From Mayamaea pseudoterrestris (lineage: Eukaryota; Bacillariophyta; Bacillariophyceae; Sellaphorales; Sellaphoraceae), in the NCBI GenBank assembly GCA_027923505.1, contig BROI01000027.1, positions 124,001 through 188,000 on the forward strand: 64,000 nt of DNA, in the 5' to 3' direction. Both the position numbers and the translations under genes were made by a program. Shown one piece after another: positions 50,043-60,967 of this stretch. The notes beneath the pieces were generated by a model. It was given only the letters and a program-made list of their open reading frames with translations, searched no databases and was not told the origin of the DNA. Each line of letters starts with the position of its first letter. Position 1 is the first letter of the stretch.

Positions 50043-52088
50043 ATGATGAGGACGCATCATCGACGACGACTCTCCTTCCTATCATCAATCATTAGACATA
50101 TATACATGATTGGAATAATATCCAGTCAGTCGCGTGCTTTGGGATTTTCATTTAGAACGTCTCAAAGAACATTTTGGCGACAACAATGCCGACGAGCAAT
50201 CTTCTACTCGCATAATTCTCCTTCCGTGAACACTGATACGCCTATAACCCAAGCGACTCTTACAAGCAAAGACGAAACGTTTGAGTTTACGTCAACCGAG
50301 TTTGTCGAGCATATTGTCGTGCAGAAACAAAACGTTTCAGCCTGTGACATTATCGAAACGGTGCTGCAGCGTCGGCGCGATAATCAACTCACAGTCACTA
50401 ACCTGTCAGCCACGGAGCTCCTTCACATTGGAGCCGTTTGGTTTCTGCCGGCTCACATGCCCCGAGATCCGTCGTTGGGGCATAAGCCAATGCGTCTTGA
50501 GAAATCTCTCACGCTAAATGTTTCCGACTATCTACGCATTCATCATCATCCTCGGCGATTTCCAACCGTCTATGACTACGATTGGTCGCTCCACTGCAAT
50601 GAAACGACGAACCAAGATGCAAAGCAACTACCAGGAGTCATTGTCGCGCAAGACGAGACGAAAGGATATATCATTATTGACAAGCCAGCGGGCGTTCCGG
50701 TGCACATGACGGTGGACAATCGGCTGGAAAATGTTGCCGCGTGCTTGGCAAGTGCAAGGAGACGCTTGCTGGTTGACAACGACGACGGCCAAAGCAACGA
50801 TGTCTATGTGAGTACGCCGCAGCGACTCGATCAAAATACGTCCGGTTTGTTGGTGGTGGCATCGTCCAAGCCGTTTGCACACTATTTTGCCAATTTGCTG
50901 GCCCGCAAGACGGAGAATCAATTGGCTTCCAACAACAATTCCACTGTCACTGCTGACGAAACTCCAACTGAATCTATTCACAAGCTATACAAGTGCTTGG
51001 TTTGCCTTTCGCAACCATCTGCTGCTGCTACTACGGAAGGTGGTGGAACTGACAAGCAACAATCATGGTCGGTTCAGAAAGCTTATTCACAACTGCAGTC
51101 ATATCAACTTAAAAAAGTGCGACACTACTTGGAACCGTCCATTCGCTCGCCAAAGCGCTTTGTCGTACAACCACCAAGCAATGAAGCATGGCCGGAATGC
51201 TTGCTACGAATTCGCAACGTCGGTCCGTTGGGTGCATTGACTGGTAACGCTGCTGCGGCATCACTCCGAGCATCCTTGTGGGAGTCGCACGACTTGCCCC
51301 CAACTCATTGTCACGCTGTCGTGGAACTCGAGGTGGAGCTACTCACCGGTCGAACACATCAAATTCGCGGTCAACTTGCTGCCATGGGCTATAGCTTGGT
51401 CGGCGACGCGCAGTATGGAGGTGCAACGCCAGTGGATATGGAGTATGGAGTTCATGTATCGGCACCGAGATTGGCACTGCAGTGTTGTGAGCTGGAGTTT
51501 ATTGATCCAGATGTTCGACTAAAAGAAGACGGCACTGTGTATTTAACTCGGTCTCATAGGTGGAACAAGTTTCGAATTGAGGCGGCATGGTGGACTAGGG
51601 CCATGGAGGAATATCACTTGTCAATGCAGTCCTTGTCCAGCGATGAGGCGACCACTTTTGCTGATGATGCAGCGTTCGTTGCGTTAACCAATGGAACTCA
51701 GCAATCAACTAACCGAAAGATAGCTCGTCGAGACTTGCTTCCATCTCGTATCCAGCTATCTCCGGGCAAGAACAAGTACGTCCTTGTGAAGGCCACCCAT
51801 CCGGATGAGCGCGAGGAAGTCTGGTTTGTCAAGAGTGCTGCTCCAAATGAATGCGGCGGGCCATACCATGCGAATGTTGCCCAGGATTTGGGGGAATGGA
51901 TTACTGCTGCTGGTTATGACGCGGACGTTACTGGCGGAGGACGCATCGACTACCAACCAGACAGTAACAAAGCGGTTGTTTACGGGTTTAGTTACGGATA
52001 TGGCAAAGGCGACCACATGAAGGCGGCTAAACTCGTTAGTGAATGTGGAATTGATGCAAGCTACGACTACTCGGATGAATTGTATTAA
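50043..52088 (+). CDS. RluA-type pseudouridine synthase fused to PHPT1/janus domain
   Basis: Predicted 681 aa, one uninterrupted exon. The first ATG after the repeat array (50043) is used; it opens a basic, hydrophobic leader (THHRRRLSFLSSIIRHIYMIGI) suggesting an organelle. The RluA domain spans about residues 210-530: GYIIIDKPAGVPVHMTVDN, RLDQNTSGLLVVA with the catalytic Asp (~262), KLYKCLVCL, and LLTGRTHQIRGQLAAMGYSLVGDAQYGG. It isomerises uridine in rRNA or tRNA. The last ~110 residues match the 14-kDa phosphohistidine phosphatase/janus family: KYVLVKATHP, YHANVAQDL (catalytic His), VTGGGRIDYQ, VYGFSYGYGKGDHMKAA. The two domains are separated by a short linker with no stop or splice signal. 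Confidence 0.88.
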   Translation: MMRTHHRRRLSFLSSIIRHIYMIGIISSQSRALGFSFRTSQRTFWRQQCRRAIFYSHNSPSVNTDTPITQATLTSKDETFEFTSTEFVEHIVVQKQNVSACDIIETVLQRRRDNQLTVTNLSATELLHIGAVWFLPAHMPRDPSLGHKPMRLEKSLTLNVSDYLRIHHHPRRFPTVYDYDWSLHCNETTNQDAKQLPGVIVAQDETKGYIIIDKPAGVPVHMTVDNRLENVAACLASARRRLLVDNDDGQSNDVYVSTPQRLDQNTSGLLVVASSKPFAHYFANLLARKTENQLASNNNSTVTADETPTESIHKLYKCLVCLSQPSAAATTEGGGTDKQQSWSVQKAYSQLQSYQLKKVRHYLEPSIRSPKRFVVQPPSNEAWPECLLRIRNVGPLGALTGNAAAASLRASLWESHDLPPTHCHAVVELEVELLTGRTHQIRGQLAAMGYSLVGDAQYGGATPVDMEYGVHVSAPRLALQCCELEFIDPDVRLKEDGTVYLTRSHRWNKFRIEAAWWTRAMEEYHLSMQSLSSDEATTFADDAAFVALTNGTQQSTNRKIARRDLLPSRIQLSPGKNKYVLVKATHPDEREEVWFVKSAAPNECGGPYHANVAQDLGEWITAAGYDADVTGGGRIDYQPDSNKAVVYGFSYGYGKGDHMKAAKLVSECGIDASYDYSDELY

Positions 52089-52119
52089 AATTTTTTTAAA
52101 AAACGCGATACTGATCTGC

Positions 52120-55100
52120 CTATGTGATGGATGCGTCGCTGGCGTCGTCCTTCGGACGTCTGTCGGAACCCTTCAACTCTGTCTGTTGTTGAGCGGCCAC
52201 ATGCTGATGGTATTTCTCGAGCCACAGATACTGGCGCTCTGTTCGCCGGTCGTAATCTTCATTGGGGTTGTTGTCACCCAAAAGGCTAACCTCAGGATCA
52301 AACGTGTTCATGTTTAGAATTCTCCGAAGTTCGGAAGAAAGCCCCATGCTCAATCCAGTGGCTGCAGTAACCCGACTTGCGGAACCCCTCAGCGAGGACT
52401 GGCTATGCGGTATTGCTGTTACACTTGATCTAAACTCTGGATGTTGCACGGACAATGAGTGTGGTAAGCTTGCGAACGGCAAATGCAAGTCGCTATTGCT
52501 TGCCGCATCGGGGTCAGTTTGCCCATGAACGTCTTTTATCGACTTCGGTAATAGCTGGGGCAACATCGCCGGTATGGAAGAATGGTCTTCCATTTTCGAT
52601 TCATGGAAAGAACCTGCGCCGCGAAATAGAACTCTTAAGCGTGGTATATGACCGTCACCAACCTCATATGACGACATCAGCTGCCTCTGTTCCAAATGCA
52701 CTAGCGTCTCGAGCTGCCGTGCTGCCGCTTCCACATGTAACTCTTGCTCTCTTGTCAAAGCAATTGTCTCATCTCGCTTGTATCTTTCTATACGATCAAT
52801 AAGTTGTTGACCTGATGCGGGACATTTCCACGTTGGATGCGTTGCCTAAAACGTGAGAAAGGGTACGAGTCAGTACGCAGGCACCAGCATTGCGAAATCC
52901 TGCAAGGACTCAGACTTACTTGAAAATTAAAAAAGCTCTTCTCCATTTTACCGAGGCGTGTCTTTGGTACCGGCAACAATCTACGAGCTTCGTCAACATT
53001 GCGAGTTCGAAGTACACTTTCCGACAACGAAAGTGACTGCGTCTCTGAACTGGTGGGCATCGCCATGGTCCTACCCTCCCAAGCCTCATCTTCGTATTTG
53101 TCGAAATCAAATGTGGCATAACCGCAAACTTCGCCAGCCCCAGCAAATTCACTCTTTGTCAGAAAAATGAACTCACAAATAGATTCTGCGCTTTGCGCAA
53201 GTGAAACGCAGAGAATGTACGGCGCTAAGAGCAATGATGCGATTTCCAAGACGAAGAGTTGAGCCTTGAATTGAATCATGGACTTGATTATCTTGTATGT
53301 CGTCTCATCATGAGCTCGACCTTTCCAATGAGGCATGTAATAGTGCGTATGAGTTGCAATGCCGGAAAGTGCTGCGTCAGTCTCCGCGTAAAGATTGCGG
53401 ATCCTTCGCGGTCTAATTTCTTCCGACGGCATCATTCCCTTGCCAACTGAATAAACAACACCGACCATGCCAGCAAACCACAAAAGATTCCAGTCGGCGA
53501 TTCTGACGTGCAGAAGAATCGCATCATTGATGGCGGCAAATACGAACAAAACTGCGCCCAGTGAGCCTCCGATGAAGACAAGAATGCGCCCACAAGCCGC
53601 AACGACTTCGCTCTGTCCAAACAACGCCAGATACTTCTCAGCTGCCTCATATGATGGATATAGTCGACTTTCAAAATGATGTTGCAGCTCGTTAAATTCT
53701 CTGAATAGCCATTTTGACGACAGCGACCATTCTCGCGGCCCAAGGTACTTTTTAGTTGATTTCCAGTCATAAGCATTTTGCAAACCAAAATGAAGCGTTG
53801 TAAAGAAAAGTAAAAAGGGAAGGAATGCCAAATGGACAACGCCACAAGCGATGAATCGCCGCCGAAGCGCGCCATGGTCGAGGTAAAAAGCTGGGCGGAT
53901 TTGGTACTTGTGATTGAACATGAAATTGAGTATGCAAAAGTACAGACTCCACTAAATTTTTAATAATTTGAGTTGATGCTGATGAGTAAAACGTCACAGC
54001 ATGGCTACGCACATTCCTCGTGTCGCTTACCTCCAAGCTGGAGCAGAAAAATACATGGTTGCCGAGCCTTGGGATTCGCAGATCGATAAGACCCTTGTTA
54101 AAAAGTGCGACCATAAAATTTTCTTTTCTCAAAATTCGTGTGGCAATCACCAATGCATCCAAGTCTTGTCCGTTAATGGCAATTCGATACTCGCCAGACT
54201 GCTGCAGCTCTAAAAGCTTATCAACAACATGAAGGTTCCAGTCGACGGCTCCTCCCTGCAGCTTGCGCGCACTTATCCCTAGCCGTTCCTCAAAGACAAA
54301 CTTGGCTAGCAGCGCTTGCCGAACGGTCTGTAGACATGACCAGGTTGCAAACGCCGCATAGAATAGAAATAAGGTGATGTAAAGGAGAATGACCAACAAG
54401 CTCCAAACACTGGAATAGTTGTAGAAAGGATCCTTGTGCAAGTAATCAACAAAATGGTCATGACAACTCGCTTCGTCGACGCAATTCGCCAAGGCTGGCC
54501 AGTCAACATAGACACACAAGAATACTGAAAGAAACAAGGTGAATAGCAGCGACACAAGCTGAACCACTCCCTTGCCAAGGATTGGAACGAGTCCCCGATG
54601 ATAGTAGTAGTAATACAGGCTCCCAAAGAACAGATCCAAATTAGCCACGGCGCCATAGTGTGACTCGGAGGAGAGTCGTGGCAAAAATATGAATTCATTC
54701 TCGCCGGCTTGCTGCTGTTGCTGCTGATTTCGTTCATTACTCGTCAGCGGGACGTACTCATTTCCATCTGCGGCAATTCCAAAGTCTCGTAAGTATGTAT
54801 GATCGGAATGATGAATCGCTCGTCGGCTACTGCTACTGTTCGAAGAAGAAGGATACAGTTCGTCTCGTAGCTGGCGCTCCTCATGTTCTCGCCAGGCATC
54901 CAGCGCGGCGTCATAGACAATATTACTAAAGCGCAAGGCTTCTTCTCGCGTTTGTTGATAGATTCGTCTCAGGAGTCCGAAACGCCGATGCGTCCAATGA
55001 TTATGCGGCATGGAGCTGTTGATAGATGCTGATTGCAAGGTTCGCGCATGATGCTGCTGGATTTCTCGCGACTGTTGATGACTCAACTCGTCCCAAAGAC

Positions 55101-55146
55101 CATCTTCTACGGTAGGAATGTGATTGTTGTTTATTGCGTCGTCCAT
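52120..55146 (-). CDS. ATG9: Autophagy protein ATG9 (lipid scramblase)
   Basis: Predicted 957 aa, the multispanning scramblase that delivers lipid to growing autophagosomes. Exons 55146-54031, 53951-52920 and 52845-52120; introns of 79 and 74 nt. The first junction gives SSLE-WSLYFCILNFMFNHKYQI, matching the ATG9 core. Core features: GVVQLVSLLFTLFLSVFLCVYVDW and LLVILLYITLFLFYAAF (first helices), RILRKENFMVALFNKGLIDL, RRRFIACGVVHLAFLPFLLFF, the highly conserved WLFREFNELQHHFESRL, and LLAPYILCVSLAQSAESICEF. The N-terminal ~150 residues and the C-terminal third (Ser/Gln-rich) are disordered, as in other ATG9 proteins. Between exons 2 and 3 the junction is phase 0 (NFQ-ATHPTWKC). Confidence 0.93.
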
Positions 55147-55550
55147 TAAGTTTGTTCAATCTATTTCTTTCGCTTTGCTAGTAGAGCGTTGTCGTCCCTG
55201 ATTCCCATGGTGACTTTTGTTCCCCGAAGCGAGGTTTTCGTGATGATGTCGCATCGCGGATCGGCAACCGCTGCGACTCTGTCACGCATGGTCACACAAC
55301 GAGAGATGCACCACCTCCAAATCTGATCACATTCCAACATCATGGTTCGAATTGCTAGGCACAAACAACGACCTGAGAATTGGAAGGGTCTCATCTCCCG
55401 TATCGTTACATTTTCTTCTGGCGAAAAGTATCGAATTAGCAACATATTTCAAAGCATTCGCCATTCGCCCCCTGCTACAGTGGTACAGTAGAACGAGCAG
55501 CTGGCATACAACTAAAAAATGGCGAAGATAATGGCTGGCGCACAATACCG

Positions 55551-56270
55551 TGTTTGCTGGTTACGGTGGCTTTAGAGAAGAAAGAGCATGCCAAGTTGAA
55601 TTCCTTGGGCAGTGCTCCATACTTTGCCCAGGTTCGTCAGGATGAGCTCATTGCCGCCATGTCAAAGATCAAATCCAACCTCTTCTTCATCGACCTGGCG
55701 GCCAATCACGCGCGCAAACTGAGTAACACGGCAGCTCTTGAGCTTTATCACAACTAGAATGGCCTTTGCTTCGAACCAAACCCAATTTACTTTACGACTT
55801 GAGCCGCGTCCGGACTTGTCGAGTAGTTGCCGCGGTCGTTGGAAACACGCGCAACGAAAAGGTACTTCAATTTCGGCGTGGAGTCTATGAAGGATTCGCC
55901 GACGCTGGATTCGACAACAAGAAAGACATGCGGAACCAAAGCTCGCCCGTTTATACGGTGCCGCTGCTGGAAGTTTGGAGCGTCATTTTGTTCCTCGAGT
56001 GATTGACTATTTGAGTCTAGATGTGGAAAGGGAAAGCTTTATCATGACGAATTTTCCATTGGACCGCTACAAGATTAAAATAATTACAGCGGAGCGCTTC
56101 AAGGGTGACATTAGCTCTACTTGAATCAGCGAGGATACGAAATGGTGCAACAGTTGGCTGACTGGGACGAAACGCTGTGCGTGCACTCTGAGTATGAGAT
56201 TGAGCTTGACATACGTGCTATTGCAAGGCTTTCGTTCCCGATCAGATGGCAAGATGCCAGGAAAGGATGA
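55551..56270 (+). pseudogene. FkbM-family methyltransferase pseudogene
   Basis: In the 1.5-kb gap between ATG9 and the GTPase gene, short pieces in several frames together match the FkbM/Methyltransf_21 family in order. They are NLFFIDLAANHARKLSNT, NGLCFEPNPIY, YDLSRVRTCRVVAAVVG, YTVPLLEVW, VIDYLSLDVE and RGYEMVQQLADWDETLCVH. The expected Trp codon before NGLCFEPN is TAG (55755-55757). Frame changes follow near 55790, 55985 and beyond 56100, so at least three or four breaks exist and no intron phases rescue them. FkbM proteins O-methylate small molecules or glycans and form expanded families in stramenopiles. The rest of the gap (55147-55550, 56271-56621) shows nothing I can support. Confidence 0.7.
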
Positions 56271-56621
56271 AATAGTACGTACAAAGCTGGAAATGTAAGA
56301 GTAGGAGAGCTGAATGGCTCGGGTAAAAACGTCACCTGACTACGCTTGGATTGCTACAATCCATGCAGCACTTTTAAAGACGCTTGCGTAACAAACTATA
56401 AGGTTTGACATACATTAGTTGCTCACAACAGTCCCCTGATCATACACAAAATTGATGTCGCTTCAGACCTATCTAGACCGCTGCGACACCGACGTAAATC
56501 GCATTCGCCACAATGAGATGACGACGAATGCGTTTGTTTTGATCAAATCTAACATCAGAAGAACCAAGCTAGGCTATAAAACACATAAAGGCTATAGAGT
56601 GCTTACTCCTTAACTTCCAAA

Positions 56622-59498
56622 ATGCCTCAAAAGATTCTTTTACTTCACGGAAATCGCCAGACTGGACAGGTTCTTTTGGGTCGAATGGAACGACTCCGCA
56701 AAAAGCTGCTGGCAGTTGGTTTGGAACTGGTGGCACCAGACGCCTTATTTCCGCATCCAGAGGATGTAGCCGTGAGGCAGTGGTGGAATCGAGTCGATAA
56801 TGCCTATTTGGATCTTGATGTGACGCTGCAGCAGATTGCATCAATATGGATGAGTGCAAAAGCAGCATCGTCATCATCAACCCCCAATCATCAAGATGAA
56901 CATGCTTTTGTTGGTGTCATGGGGTTCTCCATGGGAGCTCGGCTTGCACATTTGCTTGCAGTCGCTCATTCTCGTGATCCAAATGGTTTCCTTCAAGGAT
57001 TGCAGTTTGTCATAATGGTGGCGGGCTACGATGCGCCCTTGCCGGATGGCTTTGATCAAATGTTTGCTCCAACAATCACAGACAACTTCGTTTCAAGCGC
57101 GCAGTCTCAATCATTACTTATTCAAATTCCAAGCCTCCATGTTTATGGGGAGACGGATCGACTAATAGAGCCGGCATTATCGCAAGCAGTCATGAACCAC
57201 TACGAGCACGCCGAGTCGCACGTTCATGCGGGCGGCCACCACGTTCCCATGCAAGCGGAAAGCACCAAGGTATATCTGGATTTCATTGATCGCTGCCGCA
57301 ATGCTAGCGTGGAAGCAAAACGTTTAGCTACGATGCAGCAGCTTGGCAAGTCTCCATCTACAGGTAGTTTAGCTGGAGGAAGATTGGCGTCGCAGCAACA
57401 AGCAGCGCGGTCTTCACAGTCTACACCAGCCGCATCCGCAATTCTTGAACCAGAGCCCGACGACGAAACCAAGCAGATTCAAACGGATGAAGTTGAGGCA
57501 CTGACTGCCATTTTCCCAGAGGAAGTGACGCTGCTGTCGAAACACTCGGCGACAGAAGGGACTTTCGAGTCACCCATTCAGTACACCGTTGATTTGACAC
57601 GCTCAGATATTGGCACATGGCCACCTCGTCCATTGAAAATACAATTCACATATCCTTACAACTATCCAGAAACTGCTATTCCAAAAATAAAACTTATTCA
57701 TGACATGAACGTTATGGAGTTTTCCTATGGCGCCGCCAATGCTTGTATCGCGAAAATGGAGGAGGCAGCGCAAGCCGAGCAAGTCATGCCGTCGGTAATG
57801 TCGTGCATTTATGCTGCTCGAGACTTTTTCGAATCTGATGGCATGCTGCAGTATGCAAAAAATCAAGTGGATGATGCTGTAGAGCAAGCGGAAAATGGCG
57901 AGGGCGAAGTATTGAATCTTTCGAATGCTGCCATTATTCCTGCTTCACCCGAACGGATAGAAGAATGCACATTACGAGGCTTGTCCATTGCCGAATCACT
58001 CCTCCGACTCAACACAGCACCAGACATTAAAGAAACAGATTGCGCCACTGGAAAAGGAGGCTCCTGGGTGTACACGATTGGACTGGTCGGAAAGCCATCC
58101 GCTGGCAAGTCCACCTTTTTCAACGCTGCGACGGCTTTTGCAAGGCAACGCGACGACCACGAGAACGCACTAGGCGGAGCAGCTATGGCACCGCATCCCT
58201 TTACAACAATTGATCCAAACACTGGCTGCGCGCTCGTGCCAGCGCCATTCGGATCATGCCCCGAAGATGATTTTGATTCATTACAAAACGGGCTTACCAT
58301 TGGCAACACGCACGGACGGGATATGAATGGTCGTCGATTGATACCGGTGCTATTAAAGGATGTCGCTGGACTAGTTCCTGGTGCATATCAAGGTCGTGGT
58401 CGCGGAAACAAATTTTTGAACGACTTGTGCGATGCGGATGTCCTCATTCACGTCATGGATGCAAGCGGTACGGCGGACACGGAAGGAAACCACGTTGGCG
58501 TGGAGGAGGATGGAATGACTCCTTGCTCCGGAGCCTCTAATCCGCTTAAGGATCTTGCTTGGATTCGCAAGGAGTTGATTGAGTGGGTCTACACCAATTT
58601 GCTTGTAAAATGGGACACAATCAAGCGTAAAGGAAGGTCCAAACTAGAAGCAATGTTTAATGGCTACGGACAAAAGTCTGCAGTGACTTGGAGCATACTT
58701 AACGCCGTTGAAAAGGAGATGGAACGCATTGGCCAACGCGAGAAGCCTTTAAACTGCCTTGACGAGTGGGATGAAGGAGACGTCCACTTGCTCGTTTCAG
58801 CCTTTCTGGGCGTTCGATTTCCTATGGTGCTGGCCTTGAACAAGTGCGACTTGCCATCAAGTCGAGCATACATTGACGAAATTCTAACTGCCTTGCCTGC
58901 CCATGGAGCACATATTGGAGTTCCAGTGTGTGCTAGAGAAGAAATGAGTTTCATAAAGGAGACGATTCAAGCGGCTATAGAAGGTTCTAGATATTCACTA
59001 AAGTACGAGAAACGCGGCGAACCACCCGTGGGTGTATGGCAGTGCCTCCAATCGGCACTTACCTTAAAAGAGCCGGTTCTCGTCTTTCCTGTGGCAGATT
59101 TTGTCAACTTTGCTCCGCTTCCGGGACTATCGGATCATGTGACAAGCGATGCGTCCTTGCCGCGCCCAGGCATGATTGCTTGCCTTGAAAAGGCAGGTGG
59201 GAGCGTTCCATCATCCTGGGATACAGCGACTGACGCGTACTCCTCTGATCTTATCAAGAAACGCCCCGTCGCACTTCGCGATGTCCTCATCATGAAGCCG
59301 GGGTCAACAATCGAAGACGTCTTTTTAACCCTGAAACGCCCTGGCGCCGTCGGCGGCGAATTCATCCGAGCAGAAGCGAGCGGAAGCATCTCCGAGCCCC
59401 CAAAACCAATTCCAAAACACGAAGTTGTATCCAAGGCGACGCGAATTGTGAAAATCATGACATCAAAACGTTCATCTTGGCAAGCAAGCTACAAGTGA
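56622..59498 (+). CDS. FSH1 hydrolase - RWD - YchF/OBG-like GTPase - TGS fusion protein
   Basis: Predicted 958 aa in one exon. Residues 1-225: an FSH1-type serine hydrolase (KILLLHGNRQTG, nucleophile GFSMG, YGETD acid, GGHHVP His). Residues about 280-410: an RWD domain (QIQTDEVEALTAIFPEE ... FTYPYNYPETAIP), a fold used for binding Gcn2/ubiquitin-type partners. Residues about 485-860: a YchF/OBG-group GTPase with G1 GLVGKPSAGKST, G3 KDVAGLVPGAYQGRG and G4 ALNKCDLPSS. Residues about 880-940: a TGS domain (RDVLIMKPGSTIEDVFLTLKRPGA). YchF-like GTPases associate with ribosomes. All catalytic residues of the hydrolase are present. The ends of this gene and the next overlap by 10 bp tail to tail. 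Confidence 0.88.
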   Translation: MPQKILLLHGNRQTGQVLLGRMERLRKKLLAVGLELVAPDALFPHPEDVAVRQWWNRVDNAYLDLDVTLQQIASIWMSAKAASSSSTPNHQDEHAFVGVMGFSMGARLAHLLAVAHSRDPNGFLQGLQFVIMVAGYDAPLPDGFDQMFAPTITDNFVSSAQSQSLLIQIPSLHVYGETDRLIEPALSQAVMNHYEHAESHVHAGGHHVPMQAESTKVYLDFIDRCRNASVEAKRLATMQQLGKSPSTGSLAGGRLASQQQAARSSQSTPAASAILEPEPDDETKQIQTDEVEALTAIFPEEVTLLSKHSATEGTFESPIQYTVDLTRSDIGTWPPRPLKIQFTYPYNYPETAIPKIKLIHDMNVMEFSYGAANACIAKMEEAAQAEQVMPSVMSCIYAARDFFESDGMLQYAKNQVDDAVEQAENGEGEVLNLSNAAIIPASPERIEECTLRGLSIAESLLRLNTAPDIKETDCATGKGGSWVYTIGLVGKPSAGKSTFFNAATAFARQRDDHENALGGAAMAPHPFTTIDPNTGCALVPAPFGSCPEDDFDSLQNGLTIGNTHGRDMNGRRLIPVLLKDVAGLVPGAYQGRGRGNKFLNDLCDADVLIHVMDASGTADTEGNHVGVEEDGMTPCSGASNPLKDLAWIRKELIEWVYTNLLVKWDTIKRKGRSKLEAMFNGYGQKSAVTWSILNAVEKEMERIGQREKPLNCLDEWDEGDVHLLVSAFLGVRFPMVLALNKCDLPSSRAYIDEILTALPAHGAHIGVPVCAREEMSFIKETIQAAIEGSRYSLKYEKRGEPPVGVWQCLQSALTLKEPVLVFPVADFVNFAPLPGLSDHVTSDASLPRPGMIACLEKAGGSVPSSWDTATDAYSSDLIKKRPVALRDVLIMKPGSTIEDVFLTLKRPGAVGGEFIRAEASGSISEPPKPIPKHEVVSKATRIVKIMTSKRSSWQASYK

Positions 59499-60644
59499 CG
59501 AACCCAGCGAACTGTTGACTTGTTCGCGTCGGTTTCTTGAGATTCCTTTTCAGCGACTTTTGCTGGGCGACGCTTTGGAAAAAGGAAGCCACGGTTCTTT
59601 TGCGTTTTGACAGGCTTGACGTTGACTTCTACGGCCATGCCCGGTGGTATCGTCTGCAGCTGGTAGTCGCCGTAGGCGATGCGAATCAGCCGCGTCACAT
59701 CCACTGAGAATGGAACGGTCAAAAAGCAATTGAGTTAGTATTGACAGTGGTTCAGATTAGCAACTACTGCCTGTCAAATAACAAAAGCATCTCCACTACT
59801 AATACGTACAACCCATTTGCGAAAAGACTTTACGTATCTGTCGATTCTTTCCTTCTGCACACGTGACTTGAAGCCACTTGTTACTCGCCGCTTGGCTTCG
59901 GCGTCCACCACTAGCACTGTCCATTCGCACCTTCATGGGCGCGTATCGAACGCCATCAATCGTCAATCCCTTGGCAATCTGCGCTAGTTTATAGTCGGTG
60001 ACGTTGCCATGCGCGCGGACCCGATAGACGCGATGCACCAAGCTTGATGGGAGCTCCAATTGCCGAGCATAGTTGCCATCATTGGTCAGTAGTATCAAGC
60101 CTTCGGTTGGTAAATCGAGACGTCCGACTGGCTTCAAGTGAAGCTTGGTGTGTTTGCCAATCTTGCCGACGCCGCCTCGCGCCATGCGCTGCATGAGCGA
60201 GGGCCGTCCCAGCGGGTCGGAATCGCTGACAATTTCCCCCGCTAGCTTATGGGCGAGCCAAACGCGAGTCGTCGGCTTGTCCTGCTCCTGCTGCTTCATA
60301 GATAAATTTGTCTTAGTAGTATTTCCGTCATTGACATTCACAACCTTGCCCAACACTTGCAGTGCACTATTTTGCACACTTCCATTTGCCACCAAAATTT
60401 GCGGCGACGTTACGATTTTGCCAGCCAGCGTCACTTCGCCGTTCTTAATAAGACGTTCCGCCTCTCGCCGACTCATGTGCGCGTGCTCGGCAATGAGTTT
60501 GGACAGTCGATGCGTGTTGGCAGCGACGACACCCTGTTGATCAATGCTGCCGCCGCCGAGGGAAGCGGGCGAGGACGACAGTGACGACGTCAATCTGACG
60601 CCAAATCTTTTGTGAAATGATCGGAAGGTAAGACTAGTATTCAT
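59489..60644 (-). CDS. RsuA/RluB-type pseudouridine synthase
   Basis: Predicted 349 aa. Exons 60644-59810 and 59703-59489; the 106-nt intron uses the donor in GGTT-GTACGT, so the protein reads FSQMGL-DVTRLIRIAYGDYQL. An S4 RNA-binding domain (HRLSKLIAEHAHMSRREAERLIKNGEVTLAGK) precedes the catalytic domain with GRLDLPTEGLILLTNDG (catalytic Asp) and CAEGKNRQIRKVFSQMG. This family modifies a single uridine in small- or large-subunit rRNA. The basic Ser/Phe-rich N-terminus (TSLTFRSFHKRFGVRLTSS) suggests import into mitochondria or plastid. It is one of two pseudouridine synthases in the window. Confidence 0.88.
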
Positions 60645-60967
60645 GTGACTAAAAGTTTGGAGCTAAAGCGCGTGGAGAAGGTAGATAGAAGCTGCGAATT
60701 TGTTGCCATGGCGTCGCTCGGCAGGGCGGTGGTCCACAGATGAAGTCGTTCCGGTTCTCTTAAACGTCGCTCCGGTTGTCACTACTGGAATGTTGCTATC
60801 TCATCTTGTCCAGAAGCGAAAAGTGCACTGTTGCTGCATCACTCAGGCCAGCTCGAGCAATGCAGAAACATATGTAACTTTGGGTTCCTTTAAAGCTAAA
60901 CTACCGGTACGTGGCATCACATACTCGGATGCCATGCTGTATAAAAACTGGCGTAACAGTCCTCGGT

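Noticed and set aside
55161-55445. 94-aa minus-strand ORF upstream of ATG9
   Set aside because: No homology or leader visible; it lies in the probable ATG9 promoter region.
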